Below, in pieces: positions 35,210 through 46,987 of a stretch of DNA of 64,000 nt; the stretch's first letter is position 1; each line of letters starts with the position of its first letter. The notes under the pieces were generated by a model. The model saw nothing but the letters and a program-made list of their open reading frames with translations. It was not told the DNA's origin and did not search any database. Both the position numbers and the translations under genes were made by a program. The stretch spans positions 35,549,608 to 35,613,607 of the forward strand of contig NC_083694.1 of the NCBI RefSeq assembly GCF_033118175.1, given 5' to 3'. This stretch comes from Dama dama. Its lineage: Eukaryota; Chordata; Mammalia; Artiodactyla; Cervidae.

Positions 35210-35919
35210 TTATTGTTCAGTTGCTCAGTTGTGTCCAACTCTTTGTGACCCCACGGACTGTAGCACACCAGGCTTCCCAGTCCTTCACCATCTCCTGAAG
35301 CTTGCTCAAACTCATGTCCATTGAGTCAGTGATGCCATTCAACCATCTCCTTCTCTGTTGTCCCCTTCTCCTACTGTCTTCAATCTTTCCCAGCCTTAGG
35401 GTCTTTTCTAATGAGTCTGCTCTTCACATCAGGTGGCCAAAGTATTGGAGCTGCAGCATCAGTCATTTCAATGATTGTTCAGGATTGATTTCCTTTAAGA
35501 TTGACTGGTTTGATTTCCATGCAGTCCAAGGGACTCTCAAAAGTCTTCTCCAGCACCACAATTTGAAAGCATCAATTCTTCCATGCTCAGCCTTCTTTAT
35601 GGTCCAACTCTAACATCCATACATGACTACTGGAAAAATCATAGCTTTGATTATACAAACCTTTGTCGGCAAAGTAATGTCTTTTGCTTTTTAATACACT
35701 GTCTTGGTTTGTCACAGCTTTTCTTCCAAGGAGCAAGTCCCTTTTAATTTCCTGGCTGCAGTCACCATCTGCAGTGATTTTGGAGACCAAGAAAATAAAG
35801 TTTCTCATTGTTTCCCCATCTATTTGCCATGAAGTGATGGGGCCAGAATTTTTTTGAATGTTGTGTTTTAAGCCAGCGTTTTCACTCTCCTCTTTCAGGT
35901 TCATCAAAAGGTTCTTCAT
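35210..35919 (-). mobile_element. BovB LINE, 5'-truncated, antisense
   Basis: About 700 bp of BovB 3' sequence: 'gttcagttgctcagttgtgtc' tail end, 'ggtggccaaagtattggag', 'gactctcaaaagtcttctcc'. Flanked by ATAAACAAACAT (35198-35209) and ATAAACATACAT (35920-35931), one mismatch. ORF remnants are broken. Confidence 0.92.
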
Positions 35920-35938
35920 ATAAACATACATGTGGGGG

Positions 35939-35964
<26 letters not shown>
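35939..35964 (+). repeat. (AT)n microsatellite
   Basis: About 13 AT units at the BovB/L1 junction, within the resumed L1. Confidence 0.92.
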
Positions 35965-35969
<5 letters not shown>

Positions 35970-36325
35970 ATACTACTCAGTGATGAAAAGAAACAAACTA
36001 TAGATTCATGTAACAACATGGATGAATCTCAAAAACATGCTGAGTACAAGAAGATAGAGACAGAGTATGTATTTTGAATCTAGTATATGACATTCTAGAA
36101 AAGACAAATCTAACCTATAGGAATAGGAGTTCAGTGGGTTGCCTAGGGCTGGGGTTGGGAGGACTGACTACAAAGGCTACAAGAGATCTTCCTGAGGGCT
36201 GGGACAATTCTCTACCCTGACCTGGGCGACGGTTCCATGATGGCACACACTTGGTAAAGTTCATCAAGCCATACTCATGAACTATGTATTTGTATGTAAA
36301 TTATGCTTCAATAAAGATTAAAAAA

Positions 36326-38574
36326 TGGTATGATTTTAGAACTCTAAGAAAATGTAAGTGATATCAATAAATCATCTATAATAGTAGTAGAAACAGAAGT
36401 ACATTGAATGACCCTGTGAAGAAAGGTTTAAACTGTAGGAAGGGGGAATCTAAGAACAGTTGTTAATCAGTGACTTGAGCTGCAAAGCAATGAACAAACT
36501 TTTGGTACATGCTGGTTAATTCAGTTAACAGGGCATTCATACAAAAAAATTTCCATTGTAATTTCAGAGAATATTATCTTTTCAGAATTGTTCTGAAGGC
36601 CTTAAGGATTAGGGTCGGCACACAAGCAATTGCAACTGTTATCATGATCCTAAATACTTTAAATTACATTTGCACTTCCCTTGGTGAATAATATATCTTA
36701 TGTTCACATGGAAGTTTCCTGAAATTTAAACACAATCTATCATCAGAAGATAATAACGTTGGTACCAAACACAGACAGAACACTATTTTCCAATATGAGA
36801 TAATGTGCTTCCACTTCACATGAATGTAAATTGTTTTGCAAATCACAGAAGGACAATGGAAAAAACCTAGGGTGTTACTTTTAAAAACTAAAATTCAAAG
36901 ATGGATGTCAATCTATGAATATGAGAGCTTGATGGTAATTTAGGTAAGACCACAGACTGATCCTAGATGCTGAAATTTTCTCTGCTGAGACAGTCAGGTT
37001 GGTTCTAGAAGCAAGCCTAAATCAAGAAGAGTTATACATTGTACTCTCTCCAGATGGAGGCTCACCAATTTTAATGAAGGAAAAATGACTTGTACATTTT
37101 ATTCTAATTTTGAATTAGGTATCTATGAGGATAATTTTAAAATACCCTTTTTAGAGCATCATGATATATTTTCAATGCTTGAATGGGAAGGCACCAATAT
37201 GAGTAAAATGCCAGCAAGATGCCAGCTTCTGGTTAGCGAGCCGTTCTTTGGGTTCACTGTGGAATATACTAACTCTCAAGTTCGTTTGAGTTTCCAAACC
37301 TCTTGTGGCAAAGTAAAAATCAAAAAAGAGAAGAAACAATCCTTTGACATATTTTGCTTGCTGGGCAGTACTATCGCATAGACTTCAAAATTAAATCATT
37401 AGTGTAAATGAATTTTCCTAATTATGCTTGGGAACCTGGCACACAGTTTTGAGAGTTGCTTCACATTGCCCTGCCCAGCTTGAACTCTAAAAATTGTTCA
37501 ATTGCTAAACCAAACATGCCTTAGGTTTGCCAAGGAAAATAATCTATTTTCCTATTTCCTGTGCTCCATCAGGGTACAAAACACGGAATAAGCCAAAATT
37601 CCTCCACAGTGGGCTTGCAGTCTTGAGGAGACCATTATTTTTGATGCAGAAAGTCAAATATTTTTTCCAGAACCAATTTTCTTGCTGACCACACCGAGCA
37701 TTGAGAAATCAGCAAGCGCCTTCTTGGGAAAAATTGAATTGAAGAAGGAATTTGGCTTTAGAAAACAGGAAGTGGTTTTCTATTACTGTATAAGGCCAAG
37801 ACAGAAAGACTTCTAAACCACATTGTCAAAGGTGTGTGAATAATCTCTAGAGGCAGTGACTATTCCTTCCGAAGCTTATCTAAACCAAAGCCATCTTTAT
37901 CCATTATTCCTCATATAATGACAAAGTTATGATAACACCGATGGACTTTTCTCTCTGTTCAAGGAAGAGGAGATCGAGTTGGGAAAGACCAGTTCAACAC
38001 TTTTAAGAAGGCTTTAGTACAAACATATTTCATCCATTAGGGTAATGTTTTCCTCAGGCTTGTCCAGGAATAAATCCCAATCTTCTCCCCTTAACATCCC
38101 AAAGACACAGTTGATTTGTTTTTAGTTGGGGCAATGAAATGTTTAAATGGGAAACACATGTCCATTTGGTCTGGAGAGGACATGCTAGGAGCTTCTTGTT
38201 TACGAGGCCCCCACTCAGCAATAATCTGACAGCCACAGAAAGACTAAACAAGCAACTAGCAATTAACTCCTAAATAATAGTTCTTCCTGGGAAGATAGTA
38301 GATTTTAAATCCATGTAGAATACTCAGTACCTAATATAAGATTTAAAAGGCTCTTTATTTCAAAAAGGAGGAAGTGCTGTTAAAAACCTTACTTAGCTGT
38401 TGCCTTTCTCTTTGTTGGAATGCAAACAATTTGATCTGTTCCACTCAAATACTCATGATGCTGCCTGCCCTAGGTGGTATTTCTTCCCAGCATTTCTTTG
38501 ACTTTTATATTCTTTTATAAATTCTAAATCCCAAAGCACAATCTGGGAAATTGGGAAGAAAAATATTATCTCCT
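36326..38574. other. Intergenic, repeat-poor, no gene
   Basis: 2.2 kb without a recognisable transposon, unusual for this side of the window. An open frame of 98 codons at 37085-37381 has no recognisable domain. The stretch around 37580-38010 looks single-copy and could be conserved, but nothing specific can be shown. Confidence 0.5.
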
Positions 38575-38585
38575 AAGACAATTAC

Positions 38586-38719
38586 CAGAGAAGGCAACGG
38601 CCACCCCACTCCAGTACTCTTGCCTGGAAAATCCCATGGATGGAGGATGCTGGTAAGCTGCAGTCCATTGGGTCGCTAAGAGTCGGACATGACTGAAGCC
38701 ACTTAGCAGCAGCAACAGC
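38586..38719 (+). repeat. BovA-type SINE monomer
   Basis: Sense copy 'agagaaggcaacggccacccc' to 'cttagcagcagcaacag'. AAGACAATTAC flanks it at 38575-38585 and 38720-38730. Confidence 0.93.
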
Positions 38720-38730
38720 AAGACAATTAC

Positions 38731-39197
38731 ACTGAATAAACAACATAGAGAAGTTGCTGAATCAAAAAAATCTCAGGAGATAGTGACATGTGGAGTGGAA
38801 GTTTAAGGTCAGCATTTTTGGTACCAGGACAGGAGCACATAGCAGGGATCACAGTTTAATCAGTCTTGCTTATAGCTGTTACCATGCATGGCATAAGTGC
38901 TCGTGGCCCCGTGGGCTGTTAATAGTGAGTCTGTCTTGTAAATAAAATAAATATAGTAAGTTAAACACATGGAATATTTTATACAACTGCTATGAGTGGT
39001 GTTTCTGGAAATAATAGCTTTTAGAAACAAAATAAGTTCTTAGACTGATAATGTTGACCCGCAATTCCGTATACTACTCTTAACCTTGTTAGAAGATCTA
39101 AATGTTACATTGTTTAAATCCCACCCAATAATGTTTTCTGGTGTTTTCTAGTGTTTGCATATTTGTTATCAGACTATAGGTCTTTTTTAGTACTACT
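38731..39197. other. Intergenic, no feature seen
   Basis: AT-rich sequence between a BovA SINE and a BovB copy. No repeat or coding signal recognised. Confidence 0.6.
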
Positions 39198-39208
39198 AAA
39201 CTTAATAT

Positions 39209-39816
39209 TTTTGGGGGGCTCCAAAATCACTGCAGATGGTGACTGCAGCCATAAAATTAAAAGACGCTTCCTCCTTGGAAGGAAAGTTATGACCAACCTA
39301 GATAGCATATTAAAAAGCAGAGATGTTACTTTGCCAACAAAGGTTTGTCTAATAAAGCCTATGGTTTGTGTGCATGTATGCATGTCATGTATGCATGTGA
39401 GAATTGGACTGTGAAGAAAGCTGAGTGCTGAAAAATTGATGCATTTGAAGTGTAGTGTTGGAGAAGACTCTTGAGAGTCCCATGGACTGCAAGGAGATCC
39501 AACCAGTCCATCCTAAAGGAGATCAGTCCTGGGTGTTCACTGGAAGGACTGGTGCTGAAGCTGAAACTCCAATACTTTGGCCACCTCATGCGAAGAGTTG
39601 ACTCATTGGAAAAGACCCTGATGCTGGGAGGGATTGGGGGCAGGAGGAGAAGGGGATGACAGAAGATGAGATGGCTGGATGGCATCACTGACTTGATGGA
39701 CATGAGTTTGAGTAAACTCTGGGAGTTGGTGATGAACAGGGAGGCCTGGCATGCTGCGATTCTTTTCGGGTCTCAAAGAGTTGGACATGACTGAGCGACT
39801 GAATTGAACTAAACTG
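39209..39816 (+). mobile_element. BovB LINE 3' end, sense
   Basis: 5'-truncated BovB from 'ggctccaaaatcactgcagatgg' to the 'gaattgaactaaactg' tail. AAACTTAATAT flanks it at 39198-39208 and 39817-39827. A (TGTATGCA)-like small expansion lies at about 39370-39398. Coding frame is broken. Confidence 0.94.
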
Positions 39817-39888
39817 AAACTTAATATATATAATTTGTTAATAATGAGCATTAGTACAGTAATAATTAATAATAAATGTATTTATAAA

Positions 39889-40090
39889 GAAGGGTTTCCC
39901 AGGTTTCTCAGTAGTAAGAATCCACCTGCTAATGCAGGAGACATGAGTTCACTCTCTGGGTCCAGAAGATCTTCTGGAGAAGTAATGGCAATCCGCTGTA
40001 GTATTTTGGCTTGGGAAATTCATGAACAGAGGAGCCTGGGGGGCTAAAGAGTTTGCCACAACTTAGTGACTGAGCATGCATGCTTGCACA
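39889..40090 (+). repeat. Bov-tA SINE
   Basis: Diverged sense copy 'ggtttcccaggtttctcagtag' to 'cttagtgactgagcatgca'. TATTTATAAA flanks it at 39879-39888 and 40091-40100. Confidence 0.92.
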
Positions 40091-40647
40091 TATTTATAAA
40101 CAGACATGTTTTGGATATTCATAATAAAAAGTAAAGAGCATATAGAATGTTGAAAATACTTGAAGAATAACTTATGACTTTGGGAATTGTCAAGAATTCC
40201 TGGGAATGAGGACTAATTAAATCCTAAGATTAATACTTGGGAATTTGAGGCACTAGTCCTTGGTGAACTTGGAAGGAAACATCATTCATGAACAGAACAC
40301 CAAGTTTCAATATTCAGTGCCTTAGCGAAGAGTGGTCAAAATGTTTTGAACTTGGAAATTGGAAGAGCTAGATTAAAAACCTTCTTACAGAGACATACCC
40401 TCTAGACAGCTTTCAGCAACCAACTGGCAATATGGAAATACTAACAATTTACTGGATTGTTGATGAGCTCAAAGAAGATTAAGAATTTCACTTTGTACCC
40501 TTTCATGTACTTTAGGTAAATTCAGGCAATTATCTCAAATAATCTTGCCAAATTTTGCATGCCCACTATAAAGTTGGAAGGAGCCAAAACTGAGGTGGAA
40601 GGCTGACTGGGACATTGGTAGAAAGAGCTTTGTGGCTAGTTCCAAGT

Positions 40648-41075
40648 TGAAGGAGTCTTTTGGGCCTAGAAAAGAGAACAACAGTCTCAAAGGCCCCTTG
40701 CTGAATCATCTAACTTCGGAGAAAACAAAGCATAACTTTAGTTCCATCCTGATGCTCCAGGCCAGCTGCATCTATCTGGGACTTATCACGCCCTGTCCGG
40801 AAACCTACCACCCCCTACACCCGCCCAGAAGACTTATCACCCCCTGCCCAACTACAAGTGTCATCTCAACAAAAGAATACTCAAAATATCCCGCCTGATT
40901 GACGTTTCCCTTATCGCTTCCACAAACCTCCCTATAAGTATGAAGCCTCCCTGATCCCTTTCAGCGCTCAGCCTGGTCGTTAGGCCGACTGTCGCCCCTC
41001 CTTGCCTGAATAAAGGTAACCTACTTCTGTTGAGGTCGTTTTTCCTTTTCTGCCTCGCTGAAACTATGCCTTACA
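40648..41075 (+). mobile_element. Solo LTR of an endogenous retrovirus (class uncertain)
   Basis: A 428-bp unit that starts TG, ends CA and is bounded by the 5-bp repeat CAAGT (40643-40647 and 41076-41080). A TATA-like TATAAG lies at 40933-40938 and AATAAA at 41009-41014, followed by a T/G-rich end, the layout of U3-R-U5 on the + strand. It is much more C-rich than its surroundings. No internal viral genes are adjacent, so it is a recombined solo LTR. I do not recognise the family. Confidence 0.75.
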
Positions 41076-41289
41076 CAAGTATTCTGCCCATAATAGACTT
41101 CTCCATCTGCAAAATGGGATCAGGAAGGGGCATGGTGAATGGCGCATGGATTTTGAGATTCTGGAGGTTTCTGCTGACTGTCCCCAACAAGTTTCCAGAT
41201 TCAGTGGCCTTTCTTTTTTGATACTAGAAAATCTTTTACCAGCCTAATGAGAAAACAAGCAGAAAAGAATCAACTAGAGCAAAAATCAA

Positions 41290-41428
41290 AAATCAAATGT
41301 GACCCAAGAGACTGACATGTACATACTGTTATATTTAAAATAGATAAGCAGCAAGGACCCACAGTACAGCCAGGGAACTCTGCTCAATATTCTGCAATAT
41401 CAGCTAAAAATAAAGGAAAAATGTGACC
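41290..41428 (+). repeat. L1 3'UTR fragment
   Basis: 'actgttatatttaaaatagataagcagcaaggaccc' (in part) and 'ccagggaactctgctcaatattc' are ruminant L1 3'UTR motifs in sense. Confidence 0.7.
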
Positions 41429-41867
41429 CAAGCATACTATCCAAATATTTAAGGTCATTAGGATACCTTAGCCATCCAGCTTTTCTACTGTTTCCAATTT
41501 CAACCATTTAAGTACTATATTAAACTTTCTACAACATCTGTATAACATCCGTACTCCTTTCTTTAATATTGCCCTTTAATTTCATCCATTTCTAGTCTTG
41601 TCCAAAACAATAATAAACATGAAATTATTGATTGATGTGCAAATTTTATTTCCCTAAAACATATTTGTACAACTGTTACACATATCATAGCACATTGGTA
41701 CATAACTATTAAGAGTAAACAAATGTCCATCTGTGTACCATTTCAGATTATCTTGTCTACCACTGGACCACACTTTGATAAAGAGTTCTAAAGACTATTT
41801 TCACTGAGTGTACTAACAAAGCATAAGAAAAGGCATTTTGTCTTAAGTGAGTAAGTGAAAGCAGACC

Positions 41868-42017
41868 TGTGAAGTCACACAGGACCCCACGCCCAGAAGG
41901 GTCCCATGTTCGGTGTAGTACTCTGCTATCACCTTCCTAAAATTCTTAATAATTTTTGAACAGGAAGCCCCACATTTTCATTTTGCATAAAGTGCTGCAA
42001 ATTATATAGTCAGTCCC
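41868..42017 (+). repeat. Unclassified interspersed repeat, copy A
   Basis: Shares an aligned 150-bp order with 57816-57964: 'agaagggtcccatg', 'aaattcttaataatttttgaacagg', 'cattttcattttgca', 'gcaaattatatagtcagtcc'. Family not identified by me. Confidence 0.6.
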
Positions 42018-42029
42018 AAAGGGATAGAG

Positions 42030-43500
42030 AACTATAAAAAAAACTGAAAGCACAGAGATAAATCCACACACCTATGGACACCTTATCTTTGACAAAGGAG
42101 GCAAAAATATACAATGGAGAAAAGACAATCTCTTTAACAAGTGGTGCTGGGAAAACTGGTCAACCACCTGAAAAAGAATGAAACTAGAACACTTTCTAAC
42201 ACCATACACAAAATAAACTCAAAATGGATTAAAGATCTAAATGTAAGACCAGAAAATATAAAACTCCTAGAGGAAAACATAGGCAGAACACTCTCTGACA
42301 TAAATCACAGCAAGATCCTCTATGACCCACCTCCCCGAGTGATGGAAATAAAAGCAAAAATAAACAAATGGGACCTAATTAAACTTCAAAGGTTTTGCAC
42401 AATGAAGGAAACTATAAGCAAGGTGGAAAGAGAGCCTTCAGAATGGGAGAAAGTAATAGCAAATGAAGCAACTGACAAAGAATTAATCTCAAAAATATAC
42501 AAGCAGTATATGCAGCTCAATACCAGAAAAATAAATAGCCCAACAAAAAAAATGGGTCTAAACAGATATTTATCCAAAGAAGATATACAGATGGCTAACA
42601 AACACATGAAAAGATGCTCAACATCATTCATTATCAAAGAAATGCAAATCAAAACCACAATGAGGTACCATCTCACGCCAGTCAGAATGGCTGCTATCAA
42701 AAAGTCTACAAACAATAAATGCTGGACAGGGTGTAGAGAAAAGGGAAGCCTCTTATATTGTTGGTGGGAATGCAAACTAGTATAGCCACTATGTAGAACA
42801 GTGTGGAGACTCCTTAAAAATCTGGAAATAGAACTGCCATACGACCCAGCAATCTCACTGCTGGGCATACACACCGAGGAAACTAGAATTGAAAGAAATA
42901 CATGCACCCCAATGTTCATCACGGCACTGTTTACAAGAGCTAGGACATGGAAGCAACCTAGATGCCCATCAGCAGACGAATGGATAAGAAAGCTGTGGTA
43001 CATATACACTATGGAATATTACTCAGCCGTTAAAAAGTGCATCTGAGTCAGTTCTAATGAGGTGGATGAAACTGGAGCCTATTATACAGAGTGAAGCAAA
43101 TCAGAAAGAAAAACACCAATACAGTATATCAACACATACATATGGAATTTAGAAAGATGGTAACCATGACCCTATATATGAGACAGCAAAAGAGACACAG
43201 ATATAAAGAACAGACTTTTGGACTCTGTGGGAGAAGGCGAGGGTGGGATAATTTGAGAGAATAGCATTGAAACATGTATATTACTATATGTGAAATAGAT
43301 GATCAATCCAAGTTTGATAAATGAAACCGGGCACTCAAAGCCAGTGGAACAACCCAGAGGGATAGGATGGGGAGGGCGGTGGGAGGGGGTTTCAGGACTG
43401 GGGGACACACGAACACCTTGATTCATGTCATTGTATGGCAAAACCACTACAATATTGTAAAGAAATTAGCCTCCAATTAAAATAAATTAATTTTAAAAAT
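42030..43500 (+). mobile_element. L1 (ruminant) 3' end, 5'-truncated
   Basis: Sense L1 from the C-terminal third of ORF2 through a 3'UTR ('gggagaaggcgagggtggg', 'gtaaagaaattagcctccaatt') to an A-rich tail at 43480-43500. Relatively young, since the ORF2 frame is nearly readable. Confidence 0.93.
42060..43046 (+). pseudogene. L1 ORF2p C-terminal remnant, disrupted
   Basis: Translation gives L1 ORF2 C-terminal sequence with INSKWIKDLNVRPENIKLLE and IYTMEYYSAVKK just before the natural stop at 43044-43046. Two lesions are visible. A one-base loss in an A run near 42207-42214 shifts the upstream FNKWCWENW frame relative to the rest. A TAG at 42783-42785 stands where the family has a Gln codon, and the same frame continues from 42786. 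The endonuclease and reverse transcriptase domains are absent through 5' truncation, so it cannot be functional. Confidence 0.88.
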
Positions 43501-43597
43501 GATTGGCCTTAGAACATAGTTCAAATGTGACACTGAAATTTGTTTTTTTATCAATAATTCTTTGCAATGAATCATTAAGTAGTTATTAGAAAAAACT

Positions 43598-43857
43598 CGG
43601 AGAAGGCACTGGTGACCCACTCCAGTCCTCTTGGCTGGAAAATCCCATGGATGGAGGAGCCTGGTAGGCTACAGTCCATGGAGTCGCTAAGAGTCGGACA
43701 CGACTGAGCAACTTCACTTTCACGCATTGGAGAAGGACATGGCAACCCACTCCAGTGTTCTTGCTTGGAGAATCCCAGGGACAGAGGAGCCTGGTGGGCT
43801 GCCGTCTATGGGGTCGCACAGAGTCGGACACGACTGATGCGTCTTAGCAGCAGCAGC
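43598..43857 (+). repeat. Bov-A2 dimeric SINE
   Basis: Two sense BovA units, the second starting near 43730 'ggagaaggacatggcaaccc', with a (CAG)n end. AGAAAAAACT flanks it at 43588-43597 and 43858-43867. Confidence 0.93.
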
Positions 43858-44323
43858 AGAAAAAACTATCACCCTAAAATTATGTAAGACATCCATGGAA
43901 GATTTAAAAAATGTAAGATATTTACTGCTTTATAGTAGAACTTGTAGTCAGGTTGGGGAGTTAAGGTGATATTCATTAATCAATTGGCTACTCTATAATT
44001 AAGAGCTGAAGTACATAAAGTTGATAAAAACTATAACAGTAGTTTAGAAAAGAAAGGCATTTCAGAGCAGGAACAGTTGGAAAAGATGTGAAAGGGAAAG
44101 ATTTGAGCTACCTATCATCTCAAATATTTATTTTTAGAAATGTCTATGCTAAACTGTCATGTAAAGTCCTCCACAGTCAAGTCCCAACCTCTCTTTTCAA
44201 CTTCTTCTCTAACCACTTTCCCCAAGTACAGATCTGTCCCTAAAACTTGAAAAACCCAGGTCAAAAGTGTCAATGGAGGATCACATACCATGTATTTAGA
44301 TGTTTAAAGTTATAAAGCAAGGT

Positions 44324-44540
44324 GAAAGTGGGAAGTGAAACAGTTAGTCGCTCAGTTGTGTCCAACTCTTTGTGACTCATAGACTGCAGCCCATCAGGCT
44401 CCTCTGTCCATGAGATTCTCCAGGCAAGAATACTGGAGTGGATTGCCATGCCCTCCTCCAGGGGATCTTCCTGACCCAGGGATTTAACTCAGATCTCATC
44501 ATAGGAAGATTCTTTACCGTCTGAGCTACCAGGGAAGCCC
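44324..44540 (-). repeat. Bov-tA-type SINE with 12-bp duplication
   Basis: Antisense copy. ATAAAGCAAGGT flanks it at 44312-44323 and 44541-44552. Confidence 0.94.
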
Positions 44541-44552
44541 ATAAAGCAAGGT

Positions 44553-45149
44553 AGTAAACTTGGATAACACCTGTCAGAGTATCCTGCCTGCACTGATTGT
44601 CCTATCTTTATAACAATCTGGAAGGCTAAGTTCAAATTTAGATTTCCTGGACTCTTTAGAATGGTGGGGTGGGAATAGCTGGCTCCCAGCCTCAGACTTG
44701 CAGCCTGCTCCCCTCCTGTTACTGCATCCTGCTCTAGCCCACAATGTGAGGAGCCTCATACATAACATGTGGACCCTCAGCTCACACATTCAAGTTCATC
44801 CATACCCACTTGCCCCAAATATCTGCCTATTGTCCTCACTTGAGTATAGGTGAGTTCACATCAGCAGCATGATGTGCCTTGGGAAGATGAATTTGGGGGA
44901 AAAGTTCTGTGTAGGTCATCAAGCAGGATTAGGGACATTTGGGTAAGGAAAGTCTGGATCCCAGGAAACCAGATTGGGGTCTGCAAAGGGCAGGGGTGGG
45001 AAGGAGGGTGGACATGTGCTCTCGGTAGGCATATCTTTTTGCTCATGGACTTGTTCCATGGAAGGTGTATCATTGAGGAGGACTGAGCCTGCTCCTGCAA
45101 CACACAGAACCTCAGGAAGGTACAGCCAACATACCCTGAGTGCTCTGCT
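44553..45149. other. Intergenic, no feature seen
   Basis: Single-copy-looking, moderate GC. Open frames here run into the adjacent SINE and have no independent support. Confidence 0.6.
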
Positions 45150-45465
45150 ATGCTTCGTCTCTCAGTTGTGTCCGACTCTTTGCGACCCCAAGGACTGTAG
45201 CCCGCCAGGCTCCTCTGTCCATGGACTTCTCCAGGCAAGTGGGTTGCCATGCCCTCCTCCAGAAGATCTTCCCAACCCAGGGATCAAACCCAGGTCTCCC
45301 ACATTGCAGGTGGATTCTTTACCATCTGAGCCACCAGGGAAGCCCAAGAATACCGGAATGGGTAGCCTATCCCTTTTCCAGGGGATCTTCCTGACTTAGG
45401 AATTCAGCCAGGGTCTCTTCTATTGCTGGCAGATTCTTTACCAACTGAGCTACCAGGGAAGCCCA
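45150..45465 (-). repeat. Bov-A2 dimeric SINE
   Basis: Two antisense BovA units ('cgtctctcagttgtgtccgac' ... 'gagccaccagggaagcccaag' ... 'gagctaccagggaagccc'). The first unit lacks part of 'aagaatactggagtggg' through an internal deletion near 45239. Confidence 0.9.
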
Positions 45466-45489
45466 CCTTATGTGCTACCCACTTCCTAA

Positions 45490-45691
45490 ACTGAAAGTGT
45501 TAGTTGATCAGTCATGTTCGATTCTTTGCAACCCCATGTATTGTAGCCTACCAGCTCCTCTGTCCATGGAATTGTCCAGGCAAGAATACTGGCATAGGTT
45601 GCCATGCCCTCCTCCAGGGGGATCTTCCCGACCCTGGGATCAAACCCAGGTCTCCTGTATTGGATGCAGATGCTTTGAGCCATCAGGCAAG
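45490..45691 (-). repeat. Bov-tA-type SINE
   Basis: Antisense copy. CCACTTCCTAA flanks it at 45479-45489 and 45692-45702. It sits 25 bp from the preceding Bov-A2. Confidence 0.93.
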
Positions 45692-45739
45692 CCACTTCCT
45701 AATTTCTCCTTTTCACTAAAAAAGTGTTTTTAAGTATTT

Positions 45740-46075
45740 CCTTGTCTTTATACACACCACTCTGCCTCTTGTTCACCTAGAATACCCATGCATACTCGTT
45801 GAGTGTGATAGGAACTTGGTCATATGCCAGCTGATCTTTGAAGATCTGCAAACTCTCTTAGGCACAGATAGTTCATTTCTGCTTCGTGGTCCCTTGACAT
45901 TTCATTTGTGCCTCTATGACGGCCTTTATTACTGTGTATTGTAATCACTATCTTCTCTACTGGATTATAGATGCTTTATGCATGCTTGGTTTCTTGTACC
46001 AAAAGAGTGATTAGTGATACACAGTACTTTGTCTTAGAAATGATTTACTAAGAGAATAAATGAATGAAATATACT
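45740..46075 (+). repeat. L2-like fossil
   Basis: 'ctgcctcttgttcacctagaat', 'gtgcctctatgacggcctttattac' and 'ctggattatagatgctttatgc' resemble an L2 3' region in sense, very degraded. Confidence 0.4.
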
Positions 46076-46762
46076 CTCATGGCCCCAAACGCACCATGCT
46101 ATGTAAAAGTTTATTTATCTTGGAGCATTACCAATCTCTAGGTGTAGACTTAAGCATCTACATGGCACCATCCTGATGGAAACTGGAAACATTTATTCAT
46201 CCAGATGTTAGAGATAAATCCCCAGATGACTGACTGAATTTTTCAGTTTTCATCAGAATGATTGGCATTGTGTATATGGGGCTTTATGTTAAGAGCCCTT
46301 GTACACACACTGCAGTAGGTTAAAAAAGTTACTATTAGACACACAAATGCTCAGCAAGCTATTAATGGGATGTAGCATTCTTCATCATGTGCTACTCATG
46401 TGAAAGCTGACAAGTTTGGTGCCAAAGGTGATTTCAGTTCATCAGTTCTCATTGTCATTAGCAACTAGCATTTATTAGGCAGTCACATGTGCAAAGCACA
46501 TTTTCAAATGAAAGACATCATGACAAACACTAGCTGATGAGAGGTTTTTGTTTTTGTTTTTTAAAGCCATAGAATCAACTTTCCTGCTGCCGACCAAGCT
46601 ATTTTATAAGAATTCTGCCTAAAAAACTCAGAGCATGTACTATACTTTGATTATTAAAATTGCACCCATTTTATGGAAGTCCTCTATTTCGCCAGTTCCC
46701 TGCTCTTTGTTATATCCTTGTTCTGTCTTTTATCACTAACTTTAATAATTGAGCATTATTTG
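46076..46762. other. Intergenic, no feature seen
   Basis: AT-rich, repeat-poor, no coding frame. Confidence 0.55.
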
Positions 46763-46774
46763 TTTGTTTGTTAT

Positions 46775-46987
46775 GGGCTTCCCTGGTGACTCAGATGGTA
46801 AAGAATTGGTCTGCAATACAGGAGACCTGGATTCGATCCCTGGGTCAGGAAGATCCTCTGGAAAATGGAATGGTTAACCACTCCAGTATTATTGCCTGGA
46901 GAATTTCAAGAACAGAAGAGCCTGGTGGGCTACAGTCCATGGGATCGCAGAGTCAGAATAACTGAGGAACTAACACTTTCACTTACA
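46775..46987 (+). repeat. Bov-tA SINE
   Basis: Sense copy. TTTGTTTGTTAT flanks it at 46763-46774 and 46988-46999; the duplication is itself partly a TTTG repeat. Confidence 0.92.

Larger units (their letters stand above)
34885..36325 (+). mobile_element. Old L1 3' end split by a BovB insertion
   Basis: Left part 34885-35209 ('caacagttggtgaggatgtgg', 'ccactcctagatatttatcc') and right part 35932-36325 ('tactactcagtgatgaaaag', 'gttccatgatggcacacac', 'caataaagatt') are consecutive L1 ORF2/3'UTR segments in sense. The BovB at 35210-35919 interrupts them. Confidence 0.75.

Noticed and set aside
37085..37381. 98-codon open frame in unique DNA
   Set aside because: No domain, no promoter, no splice signals and AT-rich codon use like the surroundings. 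A frame of this length is expected by chance.
40648..41075. Intact endogenous retrovirus
   Set aside because: No internal viral sequence and no second LTR nearby; only a solo LTR.
42386..43009. 207-codon antisense open frame
   Set aside because: Shadow of the L1 ORF2 remnant on the + strand, which matches ORF2p.
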